Notes: a model not told the origin generated them from the letters alone. A stretch of DNA of 64,000 nucleotides from Luteococcus sp048595755 (GCF_048595755.1 NZ_CP184360.1:1364001-1428000); one strand, 5' to 3'. Shown: positions 52,385 through 62,179, counted from the first letter of the stretch. Numbers and translations: made by a program.

Positions 52385-52420
52385 GAAGGAAGGGCCCCGG
52401 GAAACCGGGGCCCTTCCTTC
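52385..52420 (+). terminator. Terminator of tRNA-Ser(CGA)
   Basis: A perfect 16-bp stem (52385-52400 with 52405-52420) capped by a GAAA tetraloop begins 3 bp after the tRNA. One of the strongest hairpins in the window. Confidence 0.85.
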
Positions 52421-52509
52421 GTCTCCGCATGTTTTCGGCCTCGGCATCTTGGGCGGACTGGTCAAGAAGATGGACAGGGCCGGGGTGCCCACGGGTGGGG
52501 TCTGGAAGA

Positions 52510-54018
52510 ATGACCGCCATGCCACCCATCGACCTTGCGCTGTTGGTGGGCGCGGCGGTGGCCATGGTCGCCGTCCTCGCAGCGCGGCTGGGATCCCGGC
52601 TCGGGCTTCCCGCGCTGCTGCTCTTCCTCTTCCTGGGCATGGCCTTGGGGCGCAATGGGCTGGGTTACCACTTCGACGATGCCGATCTGGCACATGGTCT
52701 GGGCTTTGCGGCGCTGGTCTTCATCCTCATCGAGGGCGGTTTCTCCACCAAGTGGGAGAACATCCGGCCCGCGATGGGCGGCGCTGGGCTGCTGGCCACC
52801 GTCGGCATCGGCCTCAGCATCGCCCTGATGGCCCTGTTCAGCCACTTCGTGCTGCGGCTGCCATGGGCGGTGAGCGTGCTCTTGGGGGCCATCACCGCCC
52901 CCACCGACTCGGCGGCCGTCTTCGCCGTCCTGCGCGGTGTTGCCCTGCCCAGCCGGGTGCGGGCCACCCTGGAGGCCGAATCGGGCCTCAACGACGCCCC
53001 GACGGTCTTGCTGGTGGCCGCCGCTTCCCAGCTGGCGCTGGGCATCGTGCCTGCCGGTGGCTACCTGGGGCTGGCCGGGTTGGTGGTCTTCGAGCTGGCC
53101 GGAGGCGTCCTGCTGGGGCTGCTCCTGGGGCTGGTCGGTGTCTGGGTGCTGCGACGGATGGCGCTGCCCTCCTCGGGGCTCTATCCCCTGGCGGCGATGG
53201 CCTGGGCCGTGGGCACCTATGGGGTGGGCGTGGCGGTGCACGTCTCCGGTTTTGCTGCGGTCTACGTGTGCGCCGTCGTGCTGGGCAATGGGAACCTGCC
53301 CCACCGCCATGCCACCCGCTCCTTCGCCGAGGGCGTCGGCTGGATCGCCCAGATCGGGCTGTTCGTGATGTTGGGGCTGCTGGCCGATCCGGGACGGATC
53401 ACGTGGCACGCCGTCGGGGCCGGCCTGATGGCCGGGCTCTTCCTCACCTTCATCTCGCGCCCGGCGTCGGTCTTCGCCTCGCTGTCGTGGTTCCGGGTGC
53501 CCTTGCCGGAGCAGTTGTTCGTCTCGTGGGCCGGGCTGCGCGGCGCGGTGCCGATCATCCTGGCGACGGTTCCGATGTCGCTGCGGGTCCCCGACGCCGA
53601 CCTGCTCTTCGACGTGGTGCTGGTCTTCGTGGTGGTCTTCACCACCCTGGAGGGGCCGACCCTGCCGTGGGCGGCCCGAGTGCTGGGCCTGTCCGATTCC
53701 AATGCCGCGCGCGATGTGGACATCGAGGCGGCACCGCTGGACAAGATCGCGGCGGAGCTGCTGCACATCAAGATCCCTGCCGGATCGAAACTGTCGGGGG
53801 TGCAGGTGCGCGAGCTGCGTCTGCCGCGCAATGCGATCGTCTCGCTGGTCATCCGGGGCGACGTGTCCTTCGCCCCGCACGCGATGAGCCGCCTGCAGGT
53901 GGGGGACGAGGTGTTGATCGTCACGCCCGAGAAGCACCGCGAAGAGGTGGAGCGTCGGATGACTCGGATCGGGCGTGAGGGACGTCTGGCGGGCTGGACC
54001 GACCACCAATCCCACTGA
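52510..54018 (+). CDS. CPA1-type potassium/proton antiporter with TrkA-C domain
   Basis: The 502-residue protein has about 12 membrane helices (about 8-400) with TAPTDSAAVFAVLRG and ESGLNDAPTVLLVAA, the ion-binding Asp motifs of CPA1/NhaP2 exchangers. A cytoplasmic TrkA-C-like domain follows (about 435-500: SGVQVRELRLPRNAIVSLV). It exports K+ or Na+ in exchange for H+. ATG 52510 and ATG 52519 are both possible; the GGAAG site sits 3 and 12 bases away respectively. Confidence 0.9.
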   Translation: MTAMPPIDLALLVGAAVAMVAVLAARLGSRLGLPALLLFLFLGMALGRNGLGYHFDDADLAHGLGFAALVFILIEGGFSTKWENIRPAMGGAGLLATVGIGLSIALMALFSHFVLRLPWAVSVLLGAITAPTDSAAVFAVLRGVALPSRVRATLEAESGLNDAPTVLLVAAASQLALGIVPAGGYLGLAGLVVFELAGGVLLGLLLGLVGVWVLRRMALPSSGLYPLAAMAWAVGTYGVGVAVHVSGFAAVYVCAVVLGNGNLPHRHATRSFAEGVGWIAQIGLFVMLGLLADPGRITWHAVGAGLMAGLFLTFISRPASVFASLSWFRVPLPEQLFVSWAGLRGAVPIILATVPMSLRVPDADLLFDVVLVFVVVFTTLEGPTLPWAARVLGLSDSNAARDVDIEAAPLDKIAAELLHIKIPAGSKLSGVQVRELRLPRNAIVSLVIRGDVSFAPHAMSRLQVGDEVLIVTPEKHREEVERRMTRIGREGRLAGWTDHQSH

Positions 54019-54071
54019 CAAGCCCCAGTGCGAGGGCTGGGTGCGAGGGCTGGGGAGGAGGGGCGCTGGGC

Positions 54072-54584
54072 TCAGACCTCGGGGGTGGCCACCGGGGAGG
54101 GCAGGCACACGGTGGGATCGTCGAGCGCCAGCGAGCGCGGGGCCTTGGGCTGGAAGCCGGTCGACGGGTTACCCACCCGCACCTCGACGCTGTGGTCGGC
54201 GCGGCCGTCGGCGGAGACCTTGGCGTCCTTGAAGAAGCCCGCCACCAGCTTCACCTCGGGGTTGTTGACGTCGGCGCCGATGATCTGGGTGTGGTTGACC
54301 TCGACCTCGGTGTTGCCCGTCTCCTCCACGACGAAACCGACGGCCTTGAGCTGGTTGCCCACCTTGGTTGCCAGGCCGCTCTTGTTGCCGCCATTGAAGA
54401 CCTGGACGGTGACCTGCGCGGTGCTGAGCGAGTCACCGACGTTCTGGTCGACGCAGGGCGCCAGCGGAGGAGGCGGGGGCGGTGCGACCACGTTGCGGTA
54501 GCCCCAGCGTGCTCCGAAGATCAAGAGTGCAAGCAGCACGAGCAGTGTGATCGGCGTACCGAGCATGCGCACATACCGCTGCAC
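54072..54584 (-). CDS. LytR C-terminal-domain protein
   Basis: The 170-residue protein has one N-terminal membrane helix (about 10-30), a Pro-rich linker (PPPPPP), and a LytR_C domain (about 50-125: VTVQVFNGGNKSGLATKVGNQLKAVGF-type) facing outward. Such domains accompany LCP cell-wall ligases, though none is adjacent here. The GTG start at 54584 follows AGGAG. It precedes nothing on this strand before the convergent antiporter gene. Confidence 0.86.
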   Translation of the reverse strand: MQRYVRMLGTPITLLVLLALLIFGARWGYRNVVAPPPPPPLAPCVDQNVGDSLSTAQVTVQVFNGGNKSGLATKVGNQLKAVGFVVEETGNTEVEVNHTQIIGADVNNPEVKLVAGFFKDAKVSADGRADHSVEVRVGNPSTGFQPKAPRSLALDDPTVCLPSPVATPEV

Positions 54585-54628
54585 TGGGGCTCCTAGGGGT
54601 AGTGGGGTGAAAACTGCTGGGGGCCAGA

Positions 54629-54922
54629 CTACTTCAGTTCGAGCACTCGGGCGTGCATCGTCTGCCGTTGCTGCAGGGCAGCCCGCAGTGCGCGGTGCAG
54701 GCCGTCCTCCAGGTAGAGCTCCCCGCGGTAGCTCACCACGTGGGCGAACAGATCGCCGTAGAAGGTCGAGTCCTCTTCGAGCAGCGCCTCCAGATCGAGC
54801 GTGCGCTTGGTGGTCACCAACTCGTCCAGGCGCACCTGGTGCGGGGCGATGGCCGCCCACTGCTTCTGCACGTAGCCATGGTCCGGGTAAGGGCGGGACT
54901 CGCCCACACGCTTGAAGATCAC
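54629..54922 (-). CDS. Small conserved protein with ParB-like DGxHR motif
   Basis: A 97-residue protein with no signal peptide. LYLEDGLHRALRAALQQRQ (about 70-88) resembles the DGxHRxxA motif of ParB/Srx-type folds. It lies 44 bp upstream of the LytR_C gene on the same strand, a pairing I associate with actinobacteria. Function unknown; ParB-like binding or ATPase activity is only suggested by the motif. Confidence 0.72.
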   Translation of the reverse strand: MIFKRVGESRPYPDHGYVQKQWAAIAPHQVRLDELVTTKRTLDLEALLEEDSTFYGDLFAHVVSYRGELYLEDGLHRALRAALQQRQTMHARVLELK

Positions 54923-55075
54923 GCCCCGAGCCTAGCCCGACGGGGTCGCGCGGGCAGGGGTGGCCCGCGGGATGCTGCCCACACCCACGGCACATTCTGC
55001 GGACTTTCTCAGAATGGGACGCTCGGTGTGGGTCGGTCCTTCACCAGTGTCAGAGCCCTGTGCCACGCTTGGACC

Positions 55076-56650
55076 ATGACTGAAGCTGCCTCCCCGTCGC
55101 CCGTCGAGACCATCGTCCAGGGTTACACCTTCGAAGAGCCGGCCATCGAGCTGGGCGTGCTCGTCGAGGACGGTGAGCCCAATCCGCAGGCCGGCATCCG
55201 CATCCCGCTGGGCATGTTGAACCGCCACGGCCTGGTCGCGGGCGCCACCGGTACTGGAAAGACCAAGACCCTGCAGTTGATGGCCGAGCAGATCAGCAAT
55301 GCCGGGGTTCCGGTCTTCGCCGCCGACATCAAGGGTGACCTGTCGGGCCTGGCCAGCCCGGGGCAGGGCTCGGACAAGCTCTTGGAGCGCACCGGTGCGA
55401 TCGGGCAGGACTGGCAAGGGGTGGCCAACCCGGTGGAGCTGTACGCCCTGGGCGGGCAGGGGCACGGCATCGCCCTGCGCGCCACCGTCACCAGTTTTGG
55501 GCCGCTGCTGCTGAGCAAGGTGCTGGGGCTGAACGCGACGCAGGAGAGCTCCCTGGAGCTGGTCTTCCACTACGCCGACAGCAACGGCCTGGCCCTGCTC
55601 GACCTGGAGGACCTGCGCTCGGTGCTGCTGTGGCTCACCAGCGACGAGGGCAAGGCCGACCTCAAGGCCATCGGAGGACTCTCGAGCGCCACCACGGGTG
55701 TGATCCTGCGTGAGATCACCGCGCTGGCCGCCCAGGGCGCCGATGACTTTTTCGGTGAGCCCGAGTTCGAGACCAGCGACCTGATGCGCACGGCCGCCGA
55801 CGGCCGCGGCATCATCTCCCTGCTGGAGTTGCCCAACCTGGCTGATCGGCCGGCGCTGTTCAGCACCTTCCTGATGTGGCTGCTGGCAGACCTGTACCAG
55901 GACCTTCCCGAGGTGGGCGACGTCGACAAGCCCCACCTGGTCTTCTTCTTCGACGAGGCGCACCTGCTGTTCAACGGAGCCAGCAAGGCCTTCCTGGAGG
56001 CCATCGCGCAGACGGTGCGGCTGATCCGCTCCAAGGGCGTCGGCGTCTTCTTCGTCACCCAGACCCCCAAGGATGTTCCCGACGAGGTGCTCGCCCAGCT
56101 GGGATCACGGGTGCAGCACCAGCTGCGTGCGCACACGCCCAATGACGCCAAGGCCCTCAAGCAGACCGTGGCCACCTTCCCCAAGAGCCAGTACGACCTG
56201 GCCGAGGTGCTGCAGCAGTTGGGGATCGGTGAGGCCGTCGTCACGGTGATGGACCCCGATGGTGCACCCACCCCGGTGGCCTGGACGCGGATGCGCGCCC
56301 CGCAGAGCCTCATGGCGCCCACCCCCGACGCCGAACTGGAGGCACTGGTGCAGGGCAGCTCCTTGCAGGCCAAGTACGGCACCGAGCTGAACCGGGAATC
56401 GGCGCACGAGATCCTCAGCGCCAAGATCCAGGCCAGCGCCGATGCCGACGCCGCGGAGGCCGCGGCCAAGGAACAGGCCAAGCTCGACAAGCAGCGCGCC
56501 GCCCAGGAGAAGGCCAGCGCCCCGCGCGGTCGGGCTCACGAGGAGAAGAGCGTGGTGGAGCAGGTGGTCGGGTCCAGCGTCTTCAAGCAGTTCGCGCGCT
56601 CGGCGGGCCGGGAGATCGTGCGCTCGCTGTTCAAGACGCGTCGTCGCTGA
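55076..56650 (+). CDS. HerA-like ATPase (DUF853)
   Basis: The 524-residue P-loop ATPase has Walker A GATGTGKT (residues 56-63), Walker B LVFFFDEAHLLF (about 285-296), and a sensor-like FFVTQTPKDVPDEVLAQLG. It belongs to the HerA/FtsK-related DUF853 family, whose hexamers are thought to translocate DNA. The C-terminus (about 450-524) is a charged Ala/Lys/Glu helix and basic tail. No nuclease partner (NurA) is nearby, so a housekeeping or membrane-transport role is as likely as repair. Confidence 0.88.
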   Translation: MTEAASPSPVETIVQGYTFEEPAIELGVLVEDGEPNPQAGIRIPLGMLNRHGLVAGATGTGKTKTLQLMAEQISNAGVPVFAADIKGDLSGLASPGQGSDKLLERTGAIGQDWQGVANPVELYALGGQGHGIALRATVTSFGPLLLSKVLGLNATQESSLELVFHYADSNGLALLDLEDLRSVLLWLTSDEGKADLKAIGGLSSATTGVILREITALAAQGADDFFGEPEFETSDLMRTAADGRGIISLLELPNLADRPALFSTFLMWLLADLYQDLPEVGDVDKPHLVFFFDEAHLLFNGASKAFLEAIAQTVRLIRSKGVGVFFVTQTPKDVPDEVLAQLGSRVQHQLRAHTPNDAKALKQTVATFPKSQYDLAEVLQQLGIGEAVVTVMDPDGAPTPVAWTRMRAPQSLMAPTPDAELEALVQGSSLQAKYGTELNRESAHEILSAKIQASADADAAEAAAKEQAKLDKQRAAQEKASAPRGRAHEEKSVVEQVVGSSVFKQFARSAGREIVRSLFKTRRR

Positions 56651-56664
56651 GGTCGTCGCAACGG

Positions 56665-56705
56665 CGAGGGGGCCCGCAGACCTGCCTGGTCTGCGGGCCC
56701 CCTCG
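56665..56705. terminator. Bidirectional hairpin terminator
   Basis: A perfect 18-bp stem (56665-56682 with 56688-56705), 5-base loop, between the convergent HerA-like and USP genes. Confidence 0.85.
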
Positions 56706-56749
56706 TGCGTCCGGGCGTGACTCCTGGCGATGGTCGCCGGGGAAGAGAT

Positions 56750-57667
56750 TCAGCGCCGGCGGGGGATCACCAGCACCGGACAGATCGCGTTGCGCGCCAC
56801 ATGGGCCGCGGTGGAACCCAGCAGCACCCCGCCCAGGGCGCTGCCGCCACGCGAGCCGACCACCAACAGCTCGGCCTCGTGCGAGACGCCGACCAGTGCC
56901 TCGCCCGCGTCGCCCAGCGTCACCCGCACCTCCACCTGGAAGTTGGGATCGCCCTTGAGCGTCTCGCGCACGAAGGCATCGAGCTCGGCGGAGTGGTTGT
57001 CCTTCACCTGGCCGAACAGTTCGGGATCCATGGGCGGCATGCCCTCCACGTTGATCGGGTTGTATTCCCAGGAGTGCACCACCAGGAGCTTGCCGCCCGT
57101 CAGGGAGGCCTCCTCGATCGCGGCCCGCAGGGTGTCGGCGGAGTGGTTCACGTCGTCGACGCCGACGGCCACGGTTCCGCTGGCGCGGGAATCCTTGGCG
57201 GTGCCGGTCTCGGGCACCACGGCGACGGGGCCGTGGGCGTGCGAGATCAGGTGCCGGGTGACCGATCCAAGGGCCATCGCCTTCACCGCGCCCAGCCCAC
57301 GGGTACCCGAGACCACCAGCGCCGCATCACGTGTGGCGTGCACCAGGGCGAGGGCGGGCTCCGAGTCCTCCAACAGGGCCTGCTCGACGTCGAGTTCGGG
57401 GTGCTGGGCGCGTACCTCGGCCGCGGCGTCGTCAAGCCTCTGCTGCGCCGCGGCGAGCACCTTGCCCGTGAAGTCCGTGGCCGACTGCCGCAGCATCTGC
57501 ATCATCGAACCCCGCGACGGAACCTGCAGCGGCGGCATGGCGAGCACCAGGGTGAGGCCGGTGCCCAGCTGGAGGGCTCGGCGCGCCGCCCATTCGGTGG
57601 CGACGGCGGACTGGCTGGATCCATCGACGCCCACGACGACTCGACCAGCAGAGTTGATGGTGCTCAT
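56750..57667 (-). CDS. Universal stress protein, two tandem domains
   Basis: The 305-residue protein contains two USP domains (about 7-150 and 160-303). Each has the ATP-binding G-x2-G-x9-G-(S/T) motif: GTRGLGAVKAMALGSVT near 119-135 and GSRGGSALGGVLLGSTA near 271-287. Such tandem USPs bind ATP and support survival under hypoxia or starvation in actinobacteria. It is monocistronic. Confidence 0.92.
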   Translation of the reverse strand: MSTINSAGRVVVGVDGSSQSAVATEWAARRALQLGTGLTLVLAMPPLQVPSRGSMMQMLRQSATDFTGKVLAAAQQRLDDAAAEVRAQHPELDVEQALLEDSEPALALVHATRDAALVVSGTRGLGAVKAMALGSVTRHLISHAHGPVAVVPETGTAKDSRASGTVAVGVDDVNHSADTLRAAIEEASLTGGKLLVVHSWEYNPINVEGMPPMDPELFGQVKDNHSAELDAFVRETLKGDPNFQVEVRVTLGDAGEALVGVSHEAELLVVGSRGGSALGGVLLGSTAAHVARNAICPVLVIPRRR

Positions 57668-57788
57668 GGCTCGCTCCTTTGCGTCCTGCAGTGGGGCGTG
57701 CCCGGGGCTACGCCCTCATTCGGATTCTACTTGCTGACAAGGAGGAATGCGAGGGTTGGTGACGAATCTCGCGGTCGTTGCCCGGGGC

Positions 57789-59156
57789 TCAGCCCACGCG
57801 GTGGCGCGCTTGCCGGGGGTCGGCGGCCACCAGGTCGCTGATCCGCTGGCTTTCCTGCAGCAGGGTGTCGATGCCCAACTGGTCCGACAGGAAGGCATTC
57901 CACAGAGCCTGGTGGTCGTGGTTCGCGCCGGCCTGGTCGATGAACTGCCAGTGGAAGACGTGCTCACCGGCGGCCTCGAGCAGCTCCTGCTGCCGACGCA
58001 GTGCCGGGCCGGGGGAGGAGGCCTGCGCGTCGGTGCGCGTCATCAGCACCTGGTGGGTCTGGGCGAAGTCGGCCGCCACCTCGCGACTGAAGGCTGCCAG
58101 CAGCACCTCGGATAGGTGGGCGCTGCCCGGCACGCCTGCAGGGGCCATGAAGGACAGCTCGGGCCCGGCGTGCAGCGCCGTGGCTGGCAGCGCCGAGGTC
58201 GCGTCGAGGCCGGGATCGGGCACCACCGAGATCTCGAAGGAGTCGTCGACGTCGGCCTGTCCGATGATCCAGGACCCCGCGGGGGCGAACAGGACCGACT
58301 GCTTCTTGCTCCACTCGGGCAGCACCTGCTGCCATGAGCGCTGCGATCCGCCGGGGCGGACGTGCCCCGCCTTGATCACCGTGTGGAGCGCTTCCAAGGC
58401 CTCCCGGATCGCGGGGTGCTGCCAGGCGCGCGGCCGGTAGCCGTCCAGGTCAAGGCGCACCTCGTCGCCGCCCTGCTTGATGGCAGAGGCCAGCACCATC
58501 CGCAGGCAGGCGGTGGCATTGTCACGCCCCCAGGCGAACAGGTGTTTGCCCTGCTGCTGCGCCTGGTCTCCCAGGGCGATCAGGTCCTCCCAAGTGGTGG
58601 GTGGGGTCCAGCCCTGGGCCTGGAACAGGGATTCGGAATACCAGAGCCCGTGGACGACGTGGACCCACGGCAGGCGCACCAACCGTCCCCCGGTGGTGCC
58701 CGCTCGCAGCGCCTCGGGGCGCAGCTGCGAGGCCAAGGACTGCCCCTCCGCGTCGGGGAGCTGCTGCTGGGTGATGCCGCGCAGATCGGTCAGGCCCTTG
58801 GCGTACTGCCCGGCCCCCAGCATGTCGGGGCCACCGTCGAGCAGCAGGGTGGGTGCCTCGGGGCCACCCATGCGTTCCTGCAGGGTGGCGGCAGGTTGGG
58901 CAGTGGTCTGGACGTCGACGGGCACCTTGGCGCGTTGGAGCCGTTCCTCCAGGCCAGCGGTCCAGTCGGCGGAGAAGTGCCCCTCGTCCACCCAGAACTC
59001 CACCGTGCCGCTGGTGCGGGCGCTGGGGCTGGCGGAGGGCGACGTGCTGGCCGTGGGGGACGGCGAGGGGGCGGGGTCTGGCCGGCAGCCGCCCAGTGCG
59101 GCTGCCGCCCCCAGGCCCGTCAGGCCTGCCAGCAGGCTTCGACGCCCGATCACCAC
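57789..59156 (-). CDS. Orphan extracellular solute-binding lipoprotein
   Basis: The 455-residue protein starts with a twin-arginine signal (GRRSLLAGL) and lipobox LGGC with Cys24, followed by a Ser/Pro/Thr linker and a family-1-like binding fold for sugars (about 50-440). It should be anchored outside the cell after export, perhaps by Tat. No permease or ATPase gene is adjacent. It is coupled to the upstream HTH gene: the GTG start (59156, or 59153) overlaps that gene's TGA. The ligand is unknown. Confidence 0.83.
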   Translation of the reverse strand: MVIGRRSLLAGLTGLGAAAALGGCRPDPAPSPSPTASTSPSASPSARTSGTVEFWVDEGHFSADWTAGLEERLQRAKVPVDVQTTAQPAATLQERMGGPEAPTLLLDGGPDMLGAGQYAKGLTDLRGITQQQLPDAEGQSLASQLRPEALRAGTTGGRLVRLPWVHVVHGLWYSESLFQAQGWTPPTTWEDLIALGDQAQQQGKHLFAWGRDNATACLRMVLASAIKQGGDEVRLDLDGYRPRAWQHPAIREALEALHTVIKAGHVRPGGSQRSWQQVLPEWSKKQSVLFAPAGSWIIGQADVDDSFEISVVPDPGLDATSALPATALHAGPELSFMAPAGVPGSAHLSEVLLAAFSREVAADFAQTHQVLMTRTDAQASSPGPALRRQQELLEAAGEHVFHWQFIDQAGANHDHQALWNAFLSDQLGIDTLLQESQRISDLVAADPRQARHRVG

Positions 59157-59947
59157 TGCCAGGCCATTCCGTGACGTTGGCCGAGGACGGGATTGCTCAG
59201 GCGCATGCTGTAGGTGCCCGCTGCGCTCTCGGCCAGGGACTTCTCGATGCTGAAGTCGGGAAGGTCGACGTCATCGGCCAAGGGGCCATAGGTCCACACC
59301 CGGCTGGGGCGTGGCCCCAGGAAGTTGAGGGTCAGCAGCACCTGGCTGGTGGGGCGGGTGAACTGGACGGTGACCGCCGAGGCCGGGTCATCGTGGCTCA
59401 CCCAGGAGCGGGTGGCGAACTCGTGCTCCTGCCCGCGGCGCAGCGACCGGTCGAAATGGAAGCGCGTGAGGTGCAGGTTCTCTCCGTCGGCGAAGCGACG
59501 GCTGTGGCGCTCCACCCAGCCGCCCCACAGCGACTCGGTGTCCAGGTCGAAGCTTCCGGAATTGTTGCTCAGCTGCAGGCCGTAACCGTCATTGCCGTCG
59601 GCGAGGGCACGCACCCGACGCACCTGGATGATCTCCTCGGGGGCGCGGTGGTCGCGGAAGGTGTAGGAATAGGTCGCCTGCAGGATCTCGTAGGGCCCGC
59701 TCAGCTCGAAGGGCGGCTCCTTGTCGAGCCTGTGCACCGATTCGAACCAGGGCTGCAGGGGTTCCACCCAGTCGGGCAGGTGCACGACGATGGCCTGCCA
59801 CAGCCGGGCCGAGGGCTTCTCCCGTCCCACTTCGACATTGGCCAGGGTGGAGCGGGCGATGACATGGTCCAAGGCCTCCACCAGGTCCTTCTGGCGCATG
59901 CCATGGGACTGGCGTTGCCGCTTCAGCGCCTGCCCGAATCCCTTCAC
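59150..59947 (-). CDS. XRE-type HTH protein with large C-terminal domain
   Basis: The 265-residue protein has a Cro/C1-type helix-turn-helix (FGQALKRQRQSHGMRQKDLVE-like, residues 4-65, with ARSTLANVEVGR as recognition helix). The C-terminal domain of about 190 residues is rich in beta-type sequence with many Trp and Arg, and I do not recognise it. It could be a ligand sensor for the translationally coupled binding protein. Followed immediately by that gene. Confidence 0.78.
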   Translation of the reverse strand: MKGFGQALKRQRQSHGMRQKDLVEALDHVIARSTLANVEVGREKPSARLWQAIVVHLPDWVEPLQPWFESVHRLDKEPPFELSGPYEILQATYSYTFRDHRAPEEIIQVRRVRALADGNDGYGLQLSNNSGSFDLDTESLWGGWVERHSRRFADGENLHLTRFHFDRSLRRGQEHEFATRSWVSHDDPASAVTVQFTRPTSQVLLTLNFLGPRPSRVWTYGPLADDVDLPDFSIEKSLAESAAGTYSMRLSNPVLGQRHGMAWQW

Positions 59948-60072
59948 CCCCGCATGGTGGCATGTCCCAGGCCCAATGTGGCAACCAGTGGGCCCTCGCG
60001 AGGGGGTGCTGTGGCCCGCGGCGACGAAAGTATGGGCGCCTGAGAACGGGCTGGGCGCAAGAATATGACGAA

Positions 60073-60101
60073 TTGAATCGAATTATGGGGTGGAATACTC
60101 T
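60073..60101 (+). promoter_or_regulatory. Candidate sigma-A-type promoter of the marC-like gene
   Basis: TTGAAT (60073-60078), a 17-bp spacer and TACTCT (60096-60101, TAnnnT) lie in an AT-rich patch 48 bp upstream of the start codon. Confidence 0.4.
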
Positions 60102-60148
60102 CATCTCGGCTGGTTGTCAGGAGAAGTTTGCATGATGGAGGTGATCGG

Positions 60149-60742
60149 ATGACGTGGTTGCAGGCAACCACCCTGCTCTTCCTCGTCATGGACCCCATCG
60201 GCAATGTGCCCATGTTCATGACCGCACTGCGCAAGGTGCAGGCGGAGCGACGTCAGTGGGTGATCGCCCGAGAGCTGCTGATCGCCCTGCTGATCATGGT
60301 GGTCTTCCTCTTCGCGGGGCAAGGTCTGCTGAACACCCTGCAGGTCTCGCCCGAGGCGCTGACGGCCGCGGGCGGCATCATCCTCATGCTGATCGCCGTC
60401 CGGATGATCTTTCCCAGCCCCGAGTCCACGCTGGAAGAGGTGGGGCTGCATACCGAGCCCTTCATCGTGCCGTTGGCGGTGCCGTACACGGCGGGGCCGT
60501 CGCTGCTGGCCGTCGAGATCCTGTTGATGAGCCAGGAGCCCAGCCGATGGATGACCTGGCTCGCGGCGGTGCTCACCGCCTGGGTGCTCTCTGCGGTCAT
60601 CCTGTTCATGTCCGGCTATCTGGAGCGCATCCTCGGCGAGCGCGTGCTGCTGGCCGTGGAGCGCCTGATGGGCATGATCCTGGTGCTGATCAGCACCCAG
60701 ATGATCTTCAACGGCATCGAGCAGTTCTTCGGCCTGGCCTGA
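60149..60742 (+). CDS. MarC-family integral membrane protein
   Basis: The 197-residue protein has six predicted membrane helices and the MarC hallmarks FLVMDPIGNVPMFMTAL (residues 10-26) and PLAVPYTAGPSLLAVE (about 110-125). The family is conserved but its function is not established; the historical link to multiple antibiotic resistance is not supported. GGAGGTGAT precedes the ATG. Confidence 0.92.
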   Translation: MTWLQATTLLFLVMDPIGNVPMFMTALRKVQAERRQWVIARELLIALLIMVVFLFAGQGLLNTLQVSPEALTAAGGIILMLIAVRMIFPSPESTLEEVGLHTEPFIVPLAVPYTAGPSLLAVEILLMSQEPSRWMTWLAAVLTAWVLSAVILFMSGYLERILGERVLLAVERLMGMILVLISTQMIFNGIEQFFGLA

Positions 60743-60787
60743 CCCCTCGCGTGGCACCTGGCCCTGCCGGGCCGCCGGATGTGGGCT

Positions 60788-62005
60788 TCACTGGGTCATG
60801 GCCGGCTGCGGTGGTTCCTCGACGTCCTCCGCGGTGCGTCGCGCCGCCAGGGCTCCCGAGAGCAGCACCACCATGGCGGTGGCAAGGGGCATCACGCACA
60901 GGGCAGCGCGGAAGCTGACCACGTCGGAGATGCGGCCCACGACGGGCGGCCCCACGAAGAAGGCCAACCGCAGCAGCCAGTTGACGATGCTCAGGCCGGC
61001 ACCGGCCGGCAGGCCGGGCATGTGGTGGGCGGTGTAGTAGACCGCTGGGACGATCGTCGCCACGCCCCAGCCCGCGCAGGCGAAGCCGATCAGCGTCGTG
61101 GCGACCGAAGGCACGGCGAGCGCCACGGTCATGCCGACGGTGGCCACGCCGCAACCCAGCTGGGCGGCGCGTCGGTCACCGAGCGCATCCACCAGGCGGT
61201 CGCCGGTGAAGCGGCCGATGGTCTGTGCCCCCACCAGGAAGACGATGCCCAGCCCGGCCACGGCGGGAGTGGCATGCAGCGAGTCACGTAGGTAGAGGGC
61301 ACTCCAGGTGAAGCCGGAGTCCTCGATGCTCGCGGCGAAGGCGCCGACCAGGCCCAGGGCCACCAGGTGCAGCAGGATCGGCCGGGGGATGCGTACCTTG
61401 CCGGTGGGCGCCTCCTCCACCACCTTCGGGTCGGGGCCCTTGAGCAGGAAGGGACGCAGGGCGAAGTTGATGGCCAGCATCAGGGAACCGGCCACCAGGG
61501 CGTGCGTCGACAACGGCAGGTGGATGCCGGCGAACCAGGATCCCAACAGACCGCCGCTGACCGCGCCCAGGCTCCACCAGGCGTGGAAACTGTTGTTGAT
61601 GGAACGGCCGTAGAGCCCCTGCACGCGCATGCCGTGCGCATTCATCGCGATGTCGGTGTACACGTCGGTGGCGCTCATCAGCACGATGAAGGTGGCGAAG
61701 GCCAGCGGGGTTGGTGAGTTCAGCACCAGGCAGGACATCAGGATCTGCAGCACCTGCGCCCAGGTGGCGACCCGGGCCGTGGTGCTGGCGCGCATCACCC
61801 GCGAGGTGAAGATGCCCGCCACCAGGCCTCCGAGCGGACCCAGGGCGATCGCAAGACCGAAGAAGGAGTTGGTGAGGTCCAGGGCGTCGCGGATCTGTGG
61901 GTAGCGCGGCACCATGGCCGCCAGTGTTGCCCCGTTCAGCCAGAACAGCGTCGCGACGGCCGCGCGGGCGCGACGGGCTTCGAGCGAGGGTGGGGTGGGC
62001 GCCAT
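60788..62005 (-). CDS. MFS transporter
   Basis: A 405-residue protein with about 12 membrane helices and conserved loops such as GPLGGLVAGIFTSRVM and GRFTGDRLVDALGDRRAAQLG. It is closest in pattern to the FucP/YbjJ-like MFS branch. The substrate is unknown; a sugar or drug is equally possible. AGGAG precedes the ATG at 62005. It faces the marC-like gene tail to tail. Confidence 0.85.
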   Translation of the reverse strand: MAPTPPSLEARRARAAVATLFWLNGATLAAMVPRYPQIRDALDLTNSFFGLAIALGPLGGLVAGIFTSRVMRASTTARVATWAQVLQILMSCLVLNSPTPLAFATFIVLMSATDVYTDIAMNAHGMRVQGLYGRSINNSFHAWWSLGAVSGGLLGSWFAGIHLPLSTHALVAGSLMLAINFALRPFLLKGPDPKVVEEAPTGKVRIPRPILLHLVALGLVGAFAASIEDSGFTWSALYLRDSLHATPAVAGLGIVFLVGAQTIGRFTGDRLVDALGDRRAAQLGCGVATVGMTVALAVPSVATTLIGFACAGWGVATIVPAVYYTAHHMPGLPAGAGLSIVNWLLRLAFFVGPPVVGRISDVVSFRAALCVMPLATAMVVLLSGALAARRTAEDVEEPPQPAMTQ

Positions 62006-62179
62006 CGGGGCTCCTGGTGCTGGGTGCTGCGCGGGCTCCGTGCAGAGCCTTCGGCAGTCTAGGTGACCTGCTGGTAACCAGCCACCCTCCGGCTCGGCGA
62101 CGAGGCCGGAATGGACGCCTGACCAAAAACTGATGAAAGTGGCGTGCTTCCTGCCTCGCAAGGGGTGACGGTGATCTAA

